Source: Prevotella sp. UBA7594
GTDB lineage: Bacteria; Bacteroidota; Bacteroidia; Bacteroidales; Bacteroidaceae
Direction of reading: 5' to 3'
Assembly (NCBI GenBank): GCA_002490315.1
Contig: DLKG01000002.1
Span: 1 to 21,098, forward strand
Length of the DNA: 21,098 nucleotides
Part shown: one piece after another, positions 14,648-21,098 of the stretch
How positions within the stretch are numbered: position 1 is the stretch's first letter
How the letters are laid out: each line of letters opens with the position of its first letter
Translations under genes and position numbers: made by a program
The notes under the pieces: model-generated
What the model was told of the DNA's origin: nothing
What the model saw: only the letters and a program-made list of their open reading frames with translations
The model's database searches: none

Positions 14648-17600
14648 ATGGAAGAGAAATCTCCGATACTCAACAATCCTTACGACGAACCCCGCTGGCA
14701 CTATGCTGCCGACCTCGACGGAAACCTTGACTATAATAATGTGCTTGACGGTCGTCGCCCGTATTCCGCATCCATAGGCATCGCTCCAAACCGGACAAAC
14801 AATGGATTGTTCACATACGAGGATGTGCCAGATGCCGACCCAAATGCCGATTTCATCAATTCCATACGCGCCGAAGTAAAGACATGGCGCGAGAAAGGCT
14901 ATCCGCACGTGACACGTGTCACTCGCCAGCTGCTCAACTATTGGTTCTGCAACCCCGAACGCCAAAATTTCCAGAAACTTTTCTTCTGTCAGCGCGAAGC
15001 TGTAGAGACTGCCGTCTACTTTAATGAAGTGGCCGACTTCGACCCCAACGTAGGTCGCGACCTGCTGCGCCAGCTTGATGAGCGTTGCGCCACGGTAGCC
15101 GACGACTATGCCTATGTGTTGCCACGCACTGCCTTTAAGATGGCGACAGGCACAGGCAAAACCGTTGTGATGGCTATGCTCATTCTCTACAACTATCTCA
15201 ACAAGAAGGAGAACGTGCAGGACACACGCTTTGCCGACCATTTCTTGCTTGTCGCTCCGGGCATCACCATTCGCGACCGCCTTGGTGTGCTCTTTATCGA
15301 CGAGTCGGCTTCGACGAAGCATTACGACGACGAGATAACCGACTATTATCATAAGCGTGGTCTTATTCCCATTAATTTCGAAAATCAACTAGGCGGACTC
15401 AATGCCTCTATAACCATTGTCAACTATCATCAGTTTGAACGTAAGGTGTATGCTGGCAAGAAGCAGAGTCCGCTCGACGGCAAACTTGTCTACAAGAGTG
15501 GTGAGGGTATGGTGAAGCAGTCGGACAAGGAGGAATATTCAAGTGTACTATCGCGTATGCTCGGCCGCCTGCCTAAGAGCAAGCGCATACTCGTGATAAA
15601 CGACGAGGCACATCACTGCTACTTGCCGCGGACATCTGACAAGAAATTGTCGACCGACGAGAAAGCCGAGAATGCCAACGCAATGGTGTGGTATGAGGGA
15701 TTGCGGCAGATGAAGCTGCTCGGCTACAAGGTGCAGCACGTATATGACCTTTCTGCCACGCCTTACTACCTGAAAGGCTCTGGCTATACTGAGTATTCAT
15801 TGTTCCCATGGGTGGTGAGCGACTTCGGACTGGTGGATGCCATAGAGAGCGGACTCGTGAAGATACCGTTCCTCCCTGCTTCCGACGACACTATCGGACT
15901 GACCGACCCCGTGTTGCGCAACATCTATGAGCACATCAGCAAGGATTTGCCCAAGAAGGGGCAAAAGGCAAAGCGTGCCGAGGAGAAAGCCAATGACTCA
16001 GATAAGAAAGAATTGCCCGAGCCTGCTCCCAATCTGCCGTCGCTGCTCAACGTGGCGATAGACCAGTTTGTGAAGGACTATGATGACTACCAGCGTGGCA
16101 TACGTGAGGAGGGCGAGACGGAGGCCAATCTCTTCTCCACGCCTCCAGTGTTCATCGTGGTGTGCAACAACACGTCGGTATCGAAGGAAGTATTCAAGAT
16201 GATGGCTGGCTACGAGAGCCGCGATGCTGACGGCAACGTGATTTACGTGGCGGGCAAATACCCCATATTTACCAACTACAAGGACGGCATGCCCTTGCAG
16301 AAGCAGCCGTCGCTACTGATAGACAGTATGGCGATAGAGGATGCGGGAAGTGTCGTAGGCGACGACTTCAAGAAGGTGTACAGCGATGAGATAGAACGTT
16401 TTAAGCGCGACTATGCCATGCTTCATGGTGCCGGATCGGCCGACAAGCTTACCGATGGCGACATTCTGCGTGAGGTGGTCAACAGCGTTGGCAAGCCAAA
16501 CACGCTGGGAGCGCACATCCGTCTTGTTGTGTCTGTGTCGATGCTCACCGAGGGGTGGGATGCCAACACCGTGACCCACGTGTGCGGAGTGCGTGCCTTC
16601 GGCTCGCAATTGTTGTGCGAGCAGGTGGCAGGACGCGCATTGCGCCGCCGCAGCTACGAGCTTCTGCCTTACAAACTGACGGGCGAGGAGATTGAAGCCA
16701 AGGACGTGCGGCGCTACAAGGCTGAGAACATCGTGTGGAAGTTTCCGCCTGAGTATGCCCATATCATAGGCGTGCCGTTCAAGACGTTCAAGGGCGGTGG
16801 CAGAGGTGTCACTCCGCCAGTCAAGCCAAAGACGCAGATCATGGCATTGAAGGAGCGCGAGAAGTTTGAGATAACGTTCCCTAACATCACGGGCTATCGC
16901 AGCCAGACCATAGACAATGTGATTACCGCCGACTACACGGGGTTGCCAAAGTTCCGCCTAAACTTTAATGAGGTGCCCACCGAGACACGCCTTGCCTCTG
17001 CCGTTGGTGGCGACGGGGTGCTGCTGAAGAGCGACTATCGCATGCTGCGCGACGCACAGGTGGTGTACGAGCTGACGCGCTGGTTCATCAATCTGAAGTA
17101 TACCGATGCTGAGAACGGACGGCAGTTTCAGCGTTTCGCGGCTCTGAAGCGTGTGGTGAAGCAGTGGTACGACACGCAGGTGGAGGTGGTTGGCGGCGAC
17201 GGCAGCGAGGAACTGCGTCGTCTTGTGGTGTTCTGGCAGCAGAGCGAGGTGGTGGCGAGCATCTACGAGGGTGTGCGTGCCGCCGCACAGGGCGAGGAGC
17301 ACATCACCGCCATTCTCAACTACTACAATCCCAAGGGTTCCACACGCTACGTGCGTGGGGCTACGAGCAAGAAGGTGTGGCCCACGGAGAAGAGCCACGT
17401 CAATTATGTGGTGGCCGACACCGACAGTTGGGAGCAGATAGCAGCCAAGACCCTTGAGCAGAACGATGCCGTGGAGTGTTATGTGAAGAACCATTTCCTG
17501 GGTTTCTACATTCCTTATCTCGATGGCACTACGGAGCACAACTACGTGCCCGACTTCATAGCGCGTGTGCGCACGCCGCATGGCGACACCGTGAACCTGA

Positions 17601-17785
17601 TAATAGAGATTTCGGGATTTGCCTCCGACCGCAACTCCGCCAAGGACTTGAAGCGCTACTACGCCACCCAGTATTGGCTGCCGGCTGCCAACAACCTCGG
17701 CACTTACGGGCGTTGGGAATTTCTTGAGGTGACGGACATCGACAATATCCGCGCCATATTAAACGATAAAATCAAGCAACTATGA
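14648..17785 (+). CDS. res: Type III-like restriction enzyme Res subunit (SF2 helicase + endonuclease)
   Basis: A 1045-residue restriction subunit of the family starting 'ILNNPYDEPRWHYAADLDG...GRRPYS'. Superfamily-2 helicase motifs appear in order: Q-like 'FFCQREAVET' (112-121), Walker A ATGTGKT (166-172), 'LLVAPGITI' (200-208), DEAH (319-322), SAT (369-371) and motif VI 'QVAGRALRR' (659-667). A Lys/Glu-rich linker lies near 425-450. The C-terminal nuclease-like part has 'VPDFIARV' (Pro968-Asp969) and 'LIIEISGF' (Glu987), then 'YWLPAANNLGTYGRWEFLEVTDI'. Type III Res proteins cut DNA after ATP-driven sliding from unmethylated sites and need the Mod partner. The stop overlaps the mod start by 4 bp. 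In this protein the usual ExK lysine is Ser989. Codon use and G+C content resemble the host-like flanks, unlike the centre of mod. The start has no strong ribosome site, which is common here. Confidence 0.92.
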   Translation: MEEKSPILNNPYDEPRWHYAADLDGNLDYNNVLDGRRPYSASIGIAPNRTNNGLFTYEDVPDADPNADFINSIRAEVKTWREKGYPHVTRVTRQLLNYWFCNPERQNFQKLFFCQREAVETAVYFNEVADFDPNVGRDLLRQLDERCATVADDYAYVLPRTAFKMATGTGKTVVMAMLILYNYLNKKENVQDTRFADHFLLVAPGITIRDRLGVLFIDESASTKHYDDEITDYYHKRGLIPINFENQLGGLNASITIVNYHQFERKVYAGKKQSPLDGKLVYKSGEGMVKQSDKEEYSSVLSRMLGRLPKSKRILVINDEAHHCYLPRTSDKKLSTDEKAENANAMVWYEGLRQMKLLGYKVQHVYDLSATPYYLKGSGYTEYSLFPWVVSDFGLVDAIESGLVKIPFLPASDDTIGLTDPVLRNIYEHISKDLPKKGQKAKRAEEKANDSDKKELPEPAPNLPSLLNVAIDQFVKDYDDYQRGIREEGETEANLFSTPPVFIVVCNNTSVSKEVFKMMAGYESRDADGNVIYVAGKYPIFTNYKDGMPLQKQPSLLIDSMAIEDAGSVVGDDFKKVYSDEIERFKRDYAMLHGAGSADKLTDGDILREVVNSVGKPNTLGAHIRLVVSVSMLTEGWDANTVTHVCGVRAFGSQLLCEQVAGRALRRRSYELLPYKLTGEEIEAKDVRRYKAENIVWKFPPEYAHIIGVPFKTFKGGGRGVTPPVKPKTQIMALKEREKFEITFPNITGYRSQTIDNVITADYTGLPKFRLNFNEVPTETRLASAVGGDGVLLKSDYRMLRDAQVVYELTRWFINLKYTDAENGRQFQRFAALKRVVKQWYDTQVEVVGGDGSEELRRLVVFWQQSEVVASIYEGVRAAAQGEEHITAILNYYNPKGSTRYVRGATSKKVWPTEKSHVNYVVADTDSWEQIAAKTLEQNDAVECYVKNHFLGFYIPYLDGTTEHNYVPDFIARVRTPHGDTVNLIIEISGFASDRNSAKDLKRYYATQYWLPAANNLGTYGRWEFLEVTDIDNIRAILNDKIKQL

Positions 17786-20379
17786 GCATAGAGAAGAATC
17801 CTGTTGGAGCGATAAAGCACAACGACGATAAGCGTGTTATGATACCAACCAGCGAGCTGGCTGGCGAGGAAACCATGCAGACTGACGATGAGGGTAAGAA
17901 AGCCGCCTACCGCAAGTTCCGCCACGACTTCGACCGCGGACGCGATCCCGAACTGTATTGGCTCGGAAAGTATGACGGTGACGATGACGTTGCCAATCCG
18001 GAGCTACGTGTCGACATCCGTAGCCTGTATGTGCATGAGGACGTGCAGCCTGAAATGCTCATACGCCGTCTGTACCGTCTGCGTGAAGAGCGTTCCGCCG
18101 GTCAGCAGCCTATGCTCTTTGCCGAGGAGGAGCTTGGCAAGAACATCGTGGAGGACGACCTTGAGCGTGTGGCTGACTATTATCATCATCAGATGGGATG
18201 GAAGAACCGTCTCATACAGGGCGACTCGCTGCTCGTGATGAACTCGCTGCTTCAGCGCGAGGGCATGGCTGGCAAGGTGCAGTGCATATATATTGATCCG
18301 CCCTACGGAATCAAGTTCGGTTCCAATTGGCAGATGCGTCTCAACGACCGAAACGTGAAGGACAACGACGAGAGCCTTTCCGGTGAACCCGAAATGATTA
18401 AGGCGTTTCGAGACACGTGGGAACTTGGCATACATTCTTACCTCTCTTATCTGCGCGACCGACTCATAACGGCTCGCGAACTGCTCACGCAAAGCGGCTC
18501 GTGTTTCGTGCAGATATCCGACGAGAATGTGCATCTTGTGAGGTGTTTGATGGATGAGGTATTCGGAAGTGAGAACTATATGTCGTTAATAACATATAAA
18601 ACTTCTGTTGGATTGGGTGGAAATTATTTGGATAGCGTATCGAATTATCTTGTATGGTACGCTAAAGATAAATCTGTCATTAAATACCGTCAACTTTTTA
18701 AGGAGGTTACCTTGGGTGAGGCAGGTGCAACACGTTATAATTCTATAGAGTTGTTAGATGGAACTACTTATCCATTATCAGAATTTAAGAAGAAGGAAAT
18801 ACCAAAAGAGGCAAAATTCTTTTTTAAACAAGGGCTTACTTCACGATCTGGAACGGAATCAACGCAATTCCCCATATATTTTAATGGTAAATCTTATCAT
18901 CCAACGGCTGGAGGTTGGAGAACTGGTCTTAAGGGTATTGAAAATCTTATTAAGTTAAATAGAATTGCTGTTGAAGGCAATAGACTTACATTTAAGAAAT
19001 ATTTCGATGATTTTGGATGTGTAGCAATCAATGATTTTTGGGATGATGTCTCAGGTGGAATATCAAGTCGTACAGATCCCAAAGTTTACGTTGTCCAAAC
19101 TGCAGTGAAAGTCATCCAGCGTTGCATCCTCATGACCACCGACCCCGGTGATCTTGTCCTTGACCCCACCTGCGGTAGTGGTACAACCGCATACGTCGCC
19201 GAGCAATGGGGGCGTCGCTGGATAACCATCGACACGAGCCGCATTGCGTTGAACATCGCCAAAAAGCGACTGACGGCGGCCTTGTATCCTTATTATGAGC
19301 TTTACGATGAGGAGACAAAGAACATCCGTCAAGGGTTTGTTTACAAGACCGTGCCTCACATCACGCTCAAGAGCCTGGCTAACAACCTGCCGCCTACAGA
19401 GGAGATTCTCTATGACCAACCAAAGGAGGACAAGAAGCGCATACGTGTGAGTGGTCCGTTCACTGTTGAGACACTGCAAGCCTACAACGTGCTTTCGCCC
19501 GACGATTTGGAGCATCAGCGCGACGAGGAAGAAGAGAACCGTCTGTTTCAGGAGCGTATCTTCGCCCACTTGCAGACCAGCGGTGTGCGCAATGGCGACC
19601 GCACGCAGCAGGCAGTGTTCCATGGCGTTGAGGCTGTGCCCAATCCTTATCTTAATGCCCGTGGATGGTACACAGACAAAGAGGGCAAGGAGCGGTTGAC
19701 GTATTTCATGATTGGTCCGAAGTTCGGCACGGTGAGCCGCATGGCGGTGAACAAGGCCATACAGGAGTTCCGCTCCGTGCAGCAGAGTGAGGGCGCCTCG
19801 TGGCTCGTGCTGCTCGGCTTCTCGTTTGAGGACAACATAAACGAGAAGGACTACAACTTCGGTGCCTACACCGTGTCGAAAGTGCGTATGCACGACGACC
19901 TGATGCAAGACGGACTGTTGAAGAAAGACCGTGGGGCAGGCTCGTTCATCACTATCGGCGAGCCCGACATAGCCATCGTTAAGGACGACGACAAGATGTG
20001 CCATGTCGAGATACGCGGGCTTGATATCTACGACCCAATAAAGGACGACGTGAAGGCACGCTCTGTCGACGACATCGCCTATTGGGAGATGGACGACGAC
20101 TACGACGGTCGACAGTTCATTGTCAAGAGCATTCATTTCTGTGGTGGCGACAAGAAAGAGTTTTCCGCTTGGAAGAAAGGTCTCGGAAAACTCGCCAAGT
20201 CGAGTGCCAAGACTAAGAAGAAAGTTGAGGCAACACTCCGCCTCGAACTCTGCGACGAGCTATGGGACAATCTTTATGGGTTCATGAGTGAGCCGATAGA
20301 ATACCGCAAAGGTCGAGTGTTGGCTGTGAGAGTAGTGAGCCAGTTTGGTGAGGAGTCGAGCAAGATACTGAAAATGTAG
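17782..20379 (+). CDS. mod: Type III-like site-specific DNA N6-adenine methyltransferase (Mod subunit)
   Basis: An 865-residue beta-class amino-methyltransferase: the catalytic motif IV DPPYG (172-176) precedes the S-adenosylmethionine motif I DPTCGSGTT (461-469), with 'GRRWITIDTSR' just after. An N-terminal extension 'KRVMIPTSELAGEE...DPELYWLGKYD' is shared with Mod proteins paired to this Res type. The region between the catalytic block and motif I (about 267-436) should hold the target-recognition domain. The C-terminal 370 residues are an extra acidic/basic domain, probably for Res contact. Mod alone methylates adenine in one strand of its asymmetric site; with Res it also guides cutting. 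The ATG lies inside the res stop (ATGA overlap), so translation is coupled. Gene order res-mod is reversed relative to classical mod-res type III systems. The recognition site cannot be deduced. Confidence 0.93.
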   Translation: MSIEKNPVGAIKHNDDKRVMIPTSELAGEETMQTDDEGKKAAYRKFRHDFDRGRDPELYWLGKYDGDDDVANPELRVDIRSLYVHEDVQPEMLIRRLYRLREERSAGQQPMLFAEEELGKNIVEDDLERVADYYHHQMGWKNRLIQGDSLLVMNSLLQREGMAGKVQCIYIDPPYGIKFGSNWQMRLNDRNVKDNDESLSGEPEMIKAFRDTWELGIHSYLSYLRDRLITARELLTQSGSCFVQISDENVHLVRCLMDEVFGSENYMSLITYKTSVGLGGNYLDSVSNYLVWYAKDKSVIKYRQLFKEVTLGEAGATRYNSIELLDGTTYPLSEFKKKEIPKEAKFFFKQGLTSRSGTESTQFPIYFNGKSYHPTAGGWRTGLKGIENLIKLNRIAVEGNRLTFKKYFDDFGCVAINDFWDDVSGGISSRTDPKVYVVQTAVKVIQRCILMTTDPGDLVLDPTCGSGTTAYVAEQWGRRWITIDTSRIALNIAKKRLTAALYPYYELYDEETKNIRQGFVYKTVPHITLKSLANNLPPTEEILYDQPKEDKKRIRVSGPFTVETLQAYNVLSPDDLEHQRDEEEENRLFQERIFAHLQTSGVRNGDRTQQAVFHGVEAVPNPYLNARGWYTDKEGKERLTYFMIGPKFGTVSRMAVNKAIQEFRSVQQSEGASWLVLLGFSFEDNINEKDYNFGAYTVSKVRMHDDLMQDGLLKKDRGAGSFITIGEPDIAIVKDDDKMCHVEIRGLDIYDPIKDDVKARSVDDIAYWEMDDDYDGRQFIVKSIHFCGGDKKEFSAWKKGLGKLAKSSAKTKKKVEATLRLELCDELWDNLYGFMSEPIEYRKGRVLAVRVVSQFGEESSKILKM
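18581..19090 (+). other. A/T-rich mosaic segment encoding the Mod target-recognition domain
   Basis: Within mod, G+C falls abruptly to about 35% (hand count 170/480 over 18601-19080). It is about 52% just upstream (18421-18540) and about 60% just downstream (19141-19200). Codons switch to A/T-ending ones (TTA, AAT, AAA, GAT). The reading frame is intact. The segment matches residues about 267-436, where beta-class enzymes carry the specificity domain, between catalytic motifs VIII and X/I. Confidence 0.75.
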
Positions 20380-20388
20380 AGAAACAAA

Positions 20389-20499
20389 AATAACTGGGAG
20401 AGGGGGCGCCCTCGCCCCCGACATACAAAAGGAAAATTGCCTTATATATGGATGGCTATTTCCTTGTCGGGGGCGAGGGCGCCCCCTCTCCCAGTTATT
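20389..20499. terminator. Hairpin with perfect 35-bp arms between mod and the convergent gene
   Basis: Arm 20389-20423 (starts AATAACTGGGAGAGGGGGCG) is the exact reverse complement of 20465-20499, around a 41-nt A/T-rich centre in which CAAAAGGAAAATTGCC and GGCTATTTCCTTG also pair in part. Outside, GAAACAA (20381-20387) matches TTGTTTC (near 20511-20517). The arm core GGGGGCGAGGGCGCCCCC is much more G/C-rich than the rest. It sits 10 bp behind the mod stop, so it very likely ends transcription in both directions. A dispersed repeat origin is also possible. Confidence 0.7.
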
Positions 20500-20526
20500 G
20501 CTTCATTCTTGTTTCTTAAAAGGGTA

Positions 20527-20547
20527 AGGATGTGTCAAACCACACCT
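20527..20547 (-). terminator. Small hairpin behind the right-edge gene
   Basis: AGGATGTG and CACACCT pair (one mismatch or bulge) around TCAAAC. It follows the reverse-strand gene at 20609 and belongs to the same GTGTG stem theme as 13944-13973. A weak terminator candidate only. Confidence 0.35.
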
Positions 20548-20572
20548 AATGGCATCAATAGCTCTGTTCCTT
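20542..20572. repeat. Right 31-bp direct repeat flanking the restriction-modification region
   Basis: Partner of 13993-14023 (25 of 31 identical, same orientation). On the reverse strand it reads GGAACAGAGCTATTG..., lying about 36 bp behind the stop codon of the right-edge gene. Confidence 0.6.
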
Positions 20573-20608
20573 GGCTGGTGTTTAGAAAGAGATTATCGTA
20601 AATATTTT

Positions 20609-21098
20609 CTACTCTACAATCTGCCAATCCAGTAGTCCCTTGCCTTCGCTGTCGAGTTCCACGGCAAGCGCAATGACCTTGCGTTTGTCTGCTTTGAACG
20701 GTTCGGTGTAGTTGCGGTCGGCAATTTGTCTGGCGGCAGCTTCTTTGCCTCCATTGTTGGAGAGTTTCAGTTCAAGCACGTATATGTAGCGTGCAGTCTT
20801 GGCTATTATATCGATTCTTCCAGTGGCAAGCATGTGTTCCACTTCCACCTTGAAACCAATGGCGTTGAACACCGTGCTGATGATTAGTCGGTAGCGTTCC
20901 TCCATATCCATTGAGGCAAGTTTCTTGTTGCTGTATGGCACGTCGGCTATAATGGCTTTCAGAGCCTTCATAGCCTCAGGCACCTTGCCGTTTGCCATCA
21001 TCTTGAGCAACAAGCTCTGTGTTGAGACCACGTCCGAATTGGTGCGCATAGTGAGTGCCGGAACCACAACTCTATATAACGCCCTTTTCACTTCCTCG
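20609..21098 (-). CDS. C-terminal part of AAA-ATPase-like / PD-(D/E)XK nuclease-domain protein (runs off the window)
   Basis: About 163 residues are visible; the frame is open to the window edge, so the 5' end is outside. A GTG at 21091 is probably internal rather than the start. The visible part fits the C-terminal PD-(D/E)XK domain (PF08011) of AAA-ATPase-like (PF09820) proteins. 'MEERYRLIISTVFNAIGFKVEVEHMLATGRIDIIAKTARYIYVLELKLS' contains the catalytic pattern Asp in GRIDI and E-x-K in LELKL. 'AARQIADRNYTEPFKADKRKVIALAVELDSEGKGLLDWQIVE' is the usual ending. These proteins are multi-copy in Bacteroidales and their role is unproven; nuclease or defence functions are suspected. A decayed relative lies at 13932-14075 on the other side of res-mod. 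Confidence 0.85.
   Translation of the reverse strand, partial: EEVKRALYRVVVPALTMRTNSDVVSTQSLLLKMMANGKVPEAMKALKAIIADVPYSNKKLASMDMEERYRLIISTVFNAIGFKVEVEHMLATGRIDIIAKTARYIYVLELKLSNNGGKEAAARQIADRNYTEPFKADKRKVIALAVELDSEGKGLLDWQIVE

Noticed and set aside
14546..15388. 280-codon reverse open frame opposite the start of res
   Set aside because: Antisense to the conserved N-terminus and Walker A region of Res, with no recognisable protein sequence.
19063..20136. 357-codon reverse open frame opposite mod
   Set aside because: Antisense to conserved methyltransferase motifs. Composition is typical of a codon-bias shadow.
13932..21098. Single AAA-ATPase/PD-(D/E)XK gene split by insertion of res-mod
   Set aside because: Both parts are on the reverse strand, but the 5' piece lies on the left and the 3' piece on the right, the wrong order for one interrupted gene. 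Two copies are required.

Overview
The window reads as chromosomal DNA of a Bacteroidales bacterium, most likely Prevotella or a close relative. The evidence is a SusC/SusD outer-membrane pair, Bacteroidetes-type -7 boxes (TAnnTTTG) before several genes, A/T-rich leaders with weak Shine-Dalgarno sequences, a hydrolase with a Prevotella-style C-terminal tail, and the 3' part of a PF09820/PF08011-type AAA-ATPase/PD-(D/E)XK gene. No rRNA, tRNA or CRISPR array was seen.

Layout. (1) 14-382: a small NifX/NifB-like metal-cofactor-binding protein. (2) 383-1136: a gene-free stretch made mostly of interspersed stem-loop repeats. (3) 1137-3420: a four-gene forward operon of ECF sigma factor, short single-span membrane protein (candidate anti-sigma factor), small exported helical protein, and exported alpha/beta hydrolase with a C-terminal tail. 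It looks like an envelope-stress or secretion module. (4) 3494-7877, reverse: SusD then SusC, transcribed SusC first. The SusC lacks the usual N-terminal carboxypeptidase-regulatory-like domain, and no glycan-degrading enzyme lies beside the pair. (5) 8169-8546: CrcB/Fluc fluoride channel, convergent with an AraC-type regulator (8565-9419, reverse). (6) 9788-13915: a tripartite efflux operon (TolC-like, HlyD/EmrA-like, 14-TM MFS EmrB-like), divergent from the AraC gene, which is its probable regulator. (7) 13932-14647: a decayed start of an AAA-ATPase-like gene with an intact promoter, then a densely palindromic intergenic segment. (8) 14648-20379: a type III-like restriction-modification pair, here in the order res then mod, overlapping by 4 bp. 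(9) 20389-20499: a hairpin with perfect 35-bp arms. (10) 20609 to the edge, reverse: the C-terminal part of an AAA-ATPase/PD-(D/E)XK protein.

The accessory part is 13.9-21.1 kb. The res-mod cassette sits between two 31-bp direct repeats (25 of 31 identical). Each repeat is the 3' flank of an AAA-ATPase/PD-(D/E)XK gene: a nearly deleted copy on the left and an apparently intact 3' end on the right. Inside mod, about 500 bp encoding the target-recognition region is far A/T-richer than the rest of the gene (about 35% G+C against 52-62%, counted by hand). This is a clear mosaic that suggests the DNA specificity was swapped by recombination. Upstream of res is a 200-nt region with nested inverted repeats that I cannot assign to a known family. 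It is the best candidate for an undescribed element or RNA in the window.
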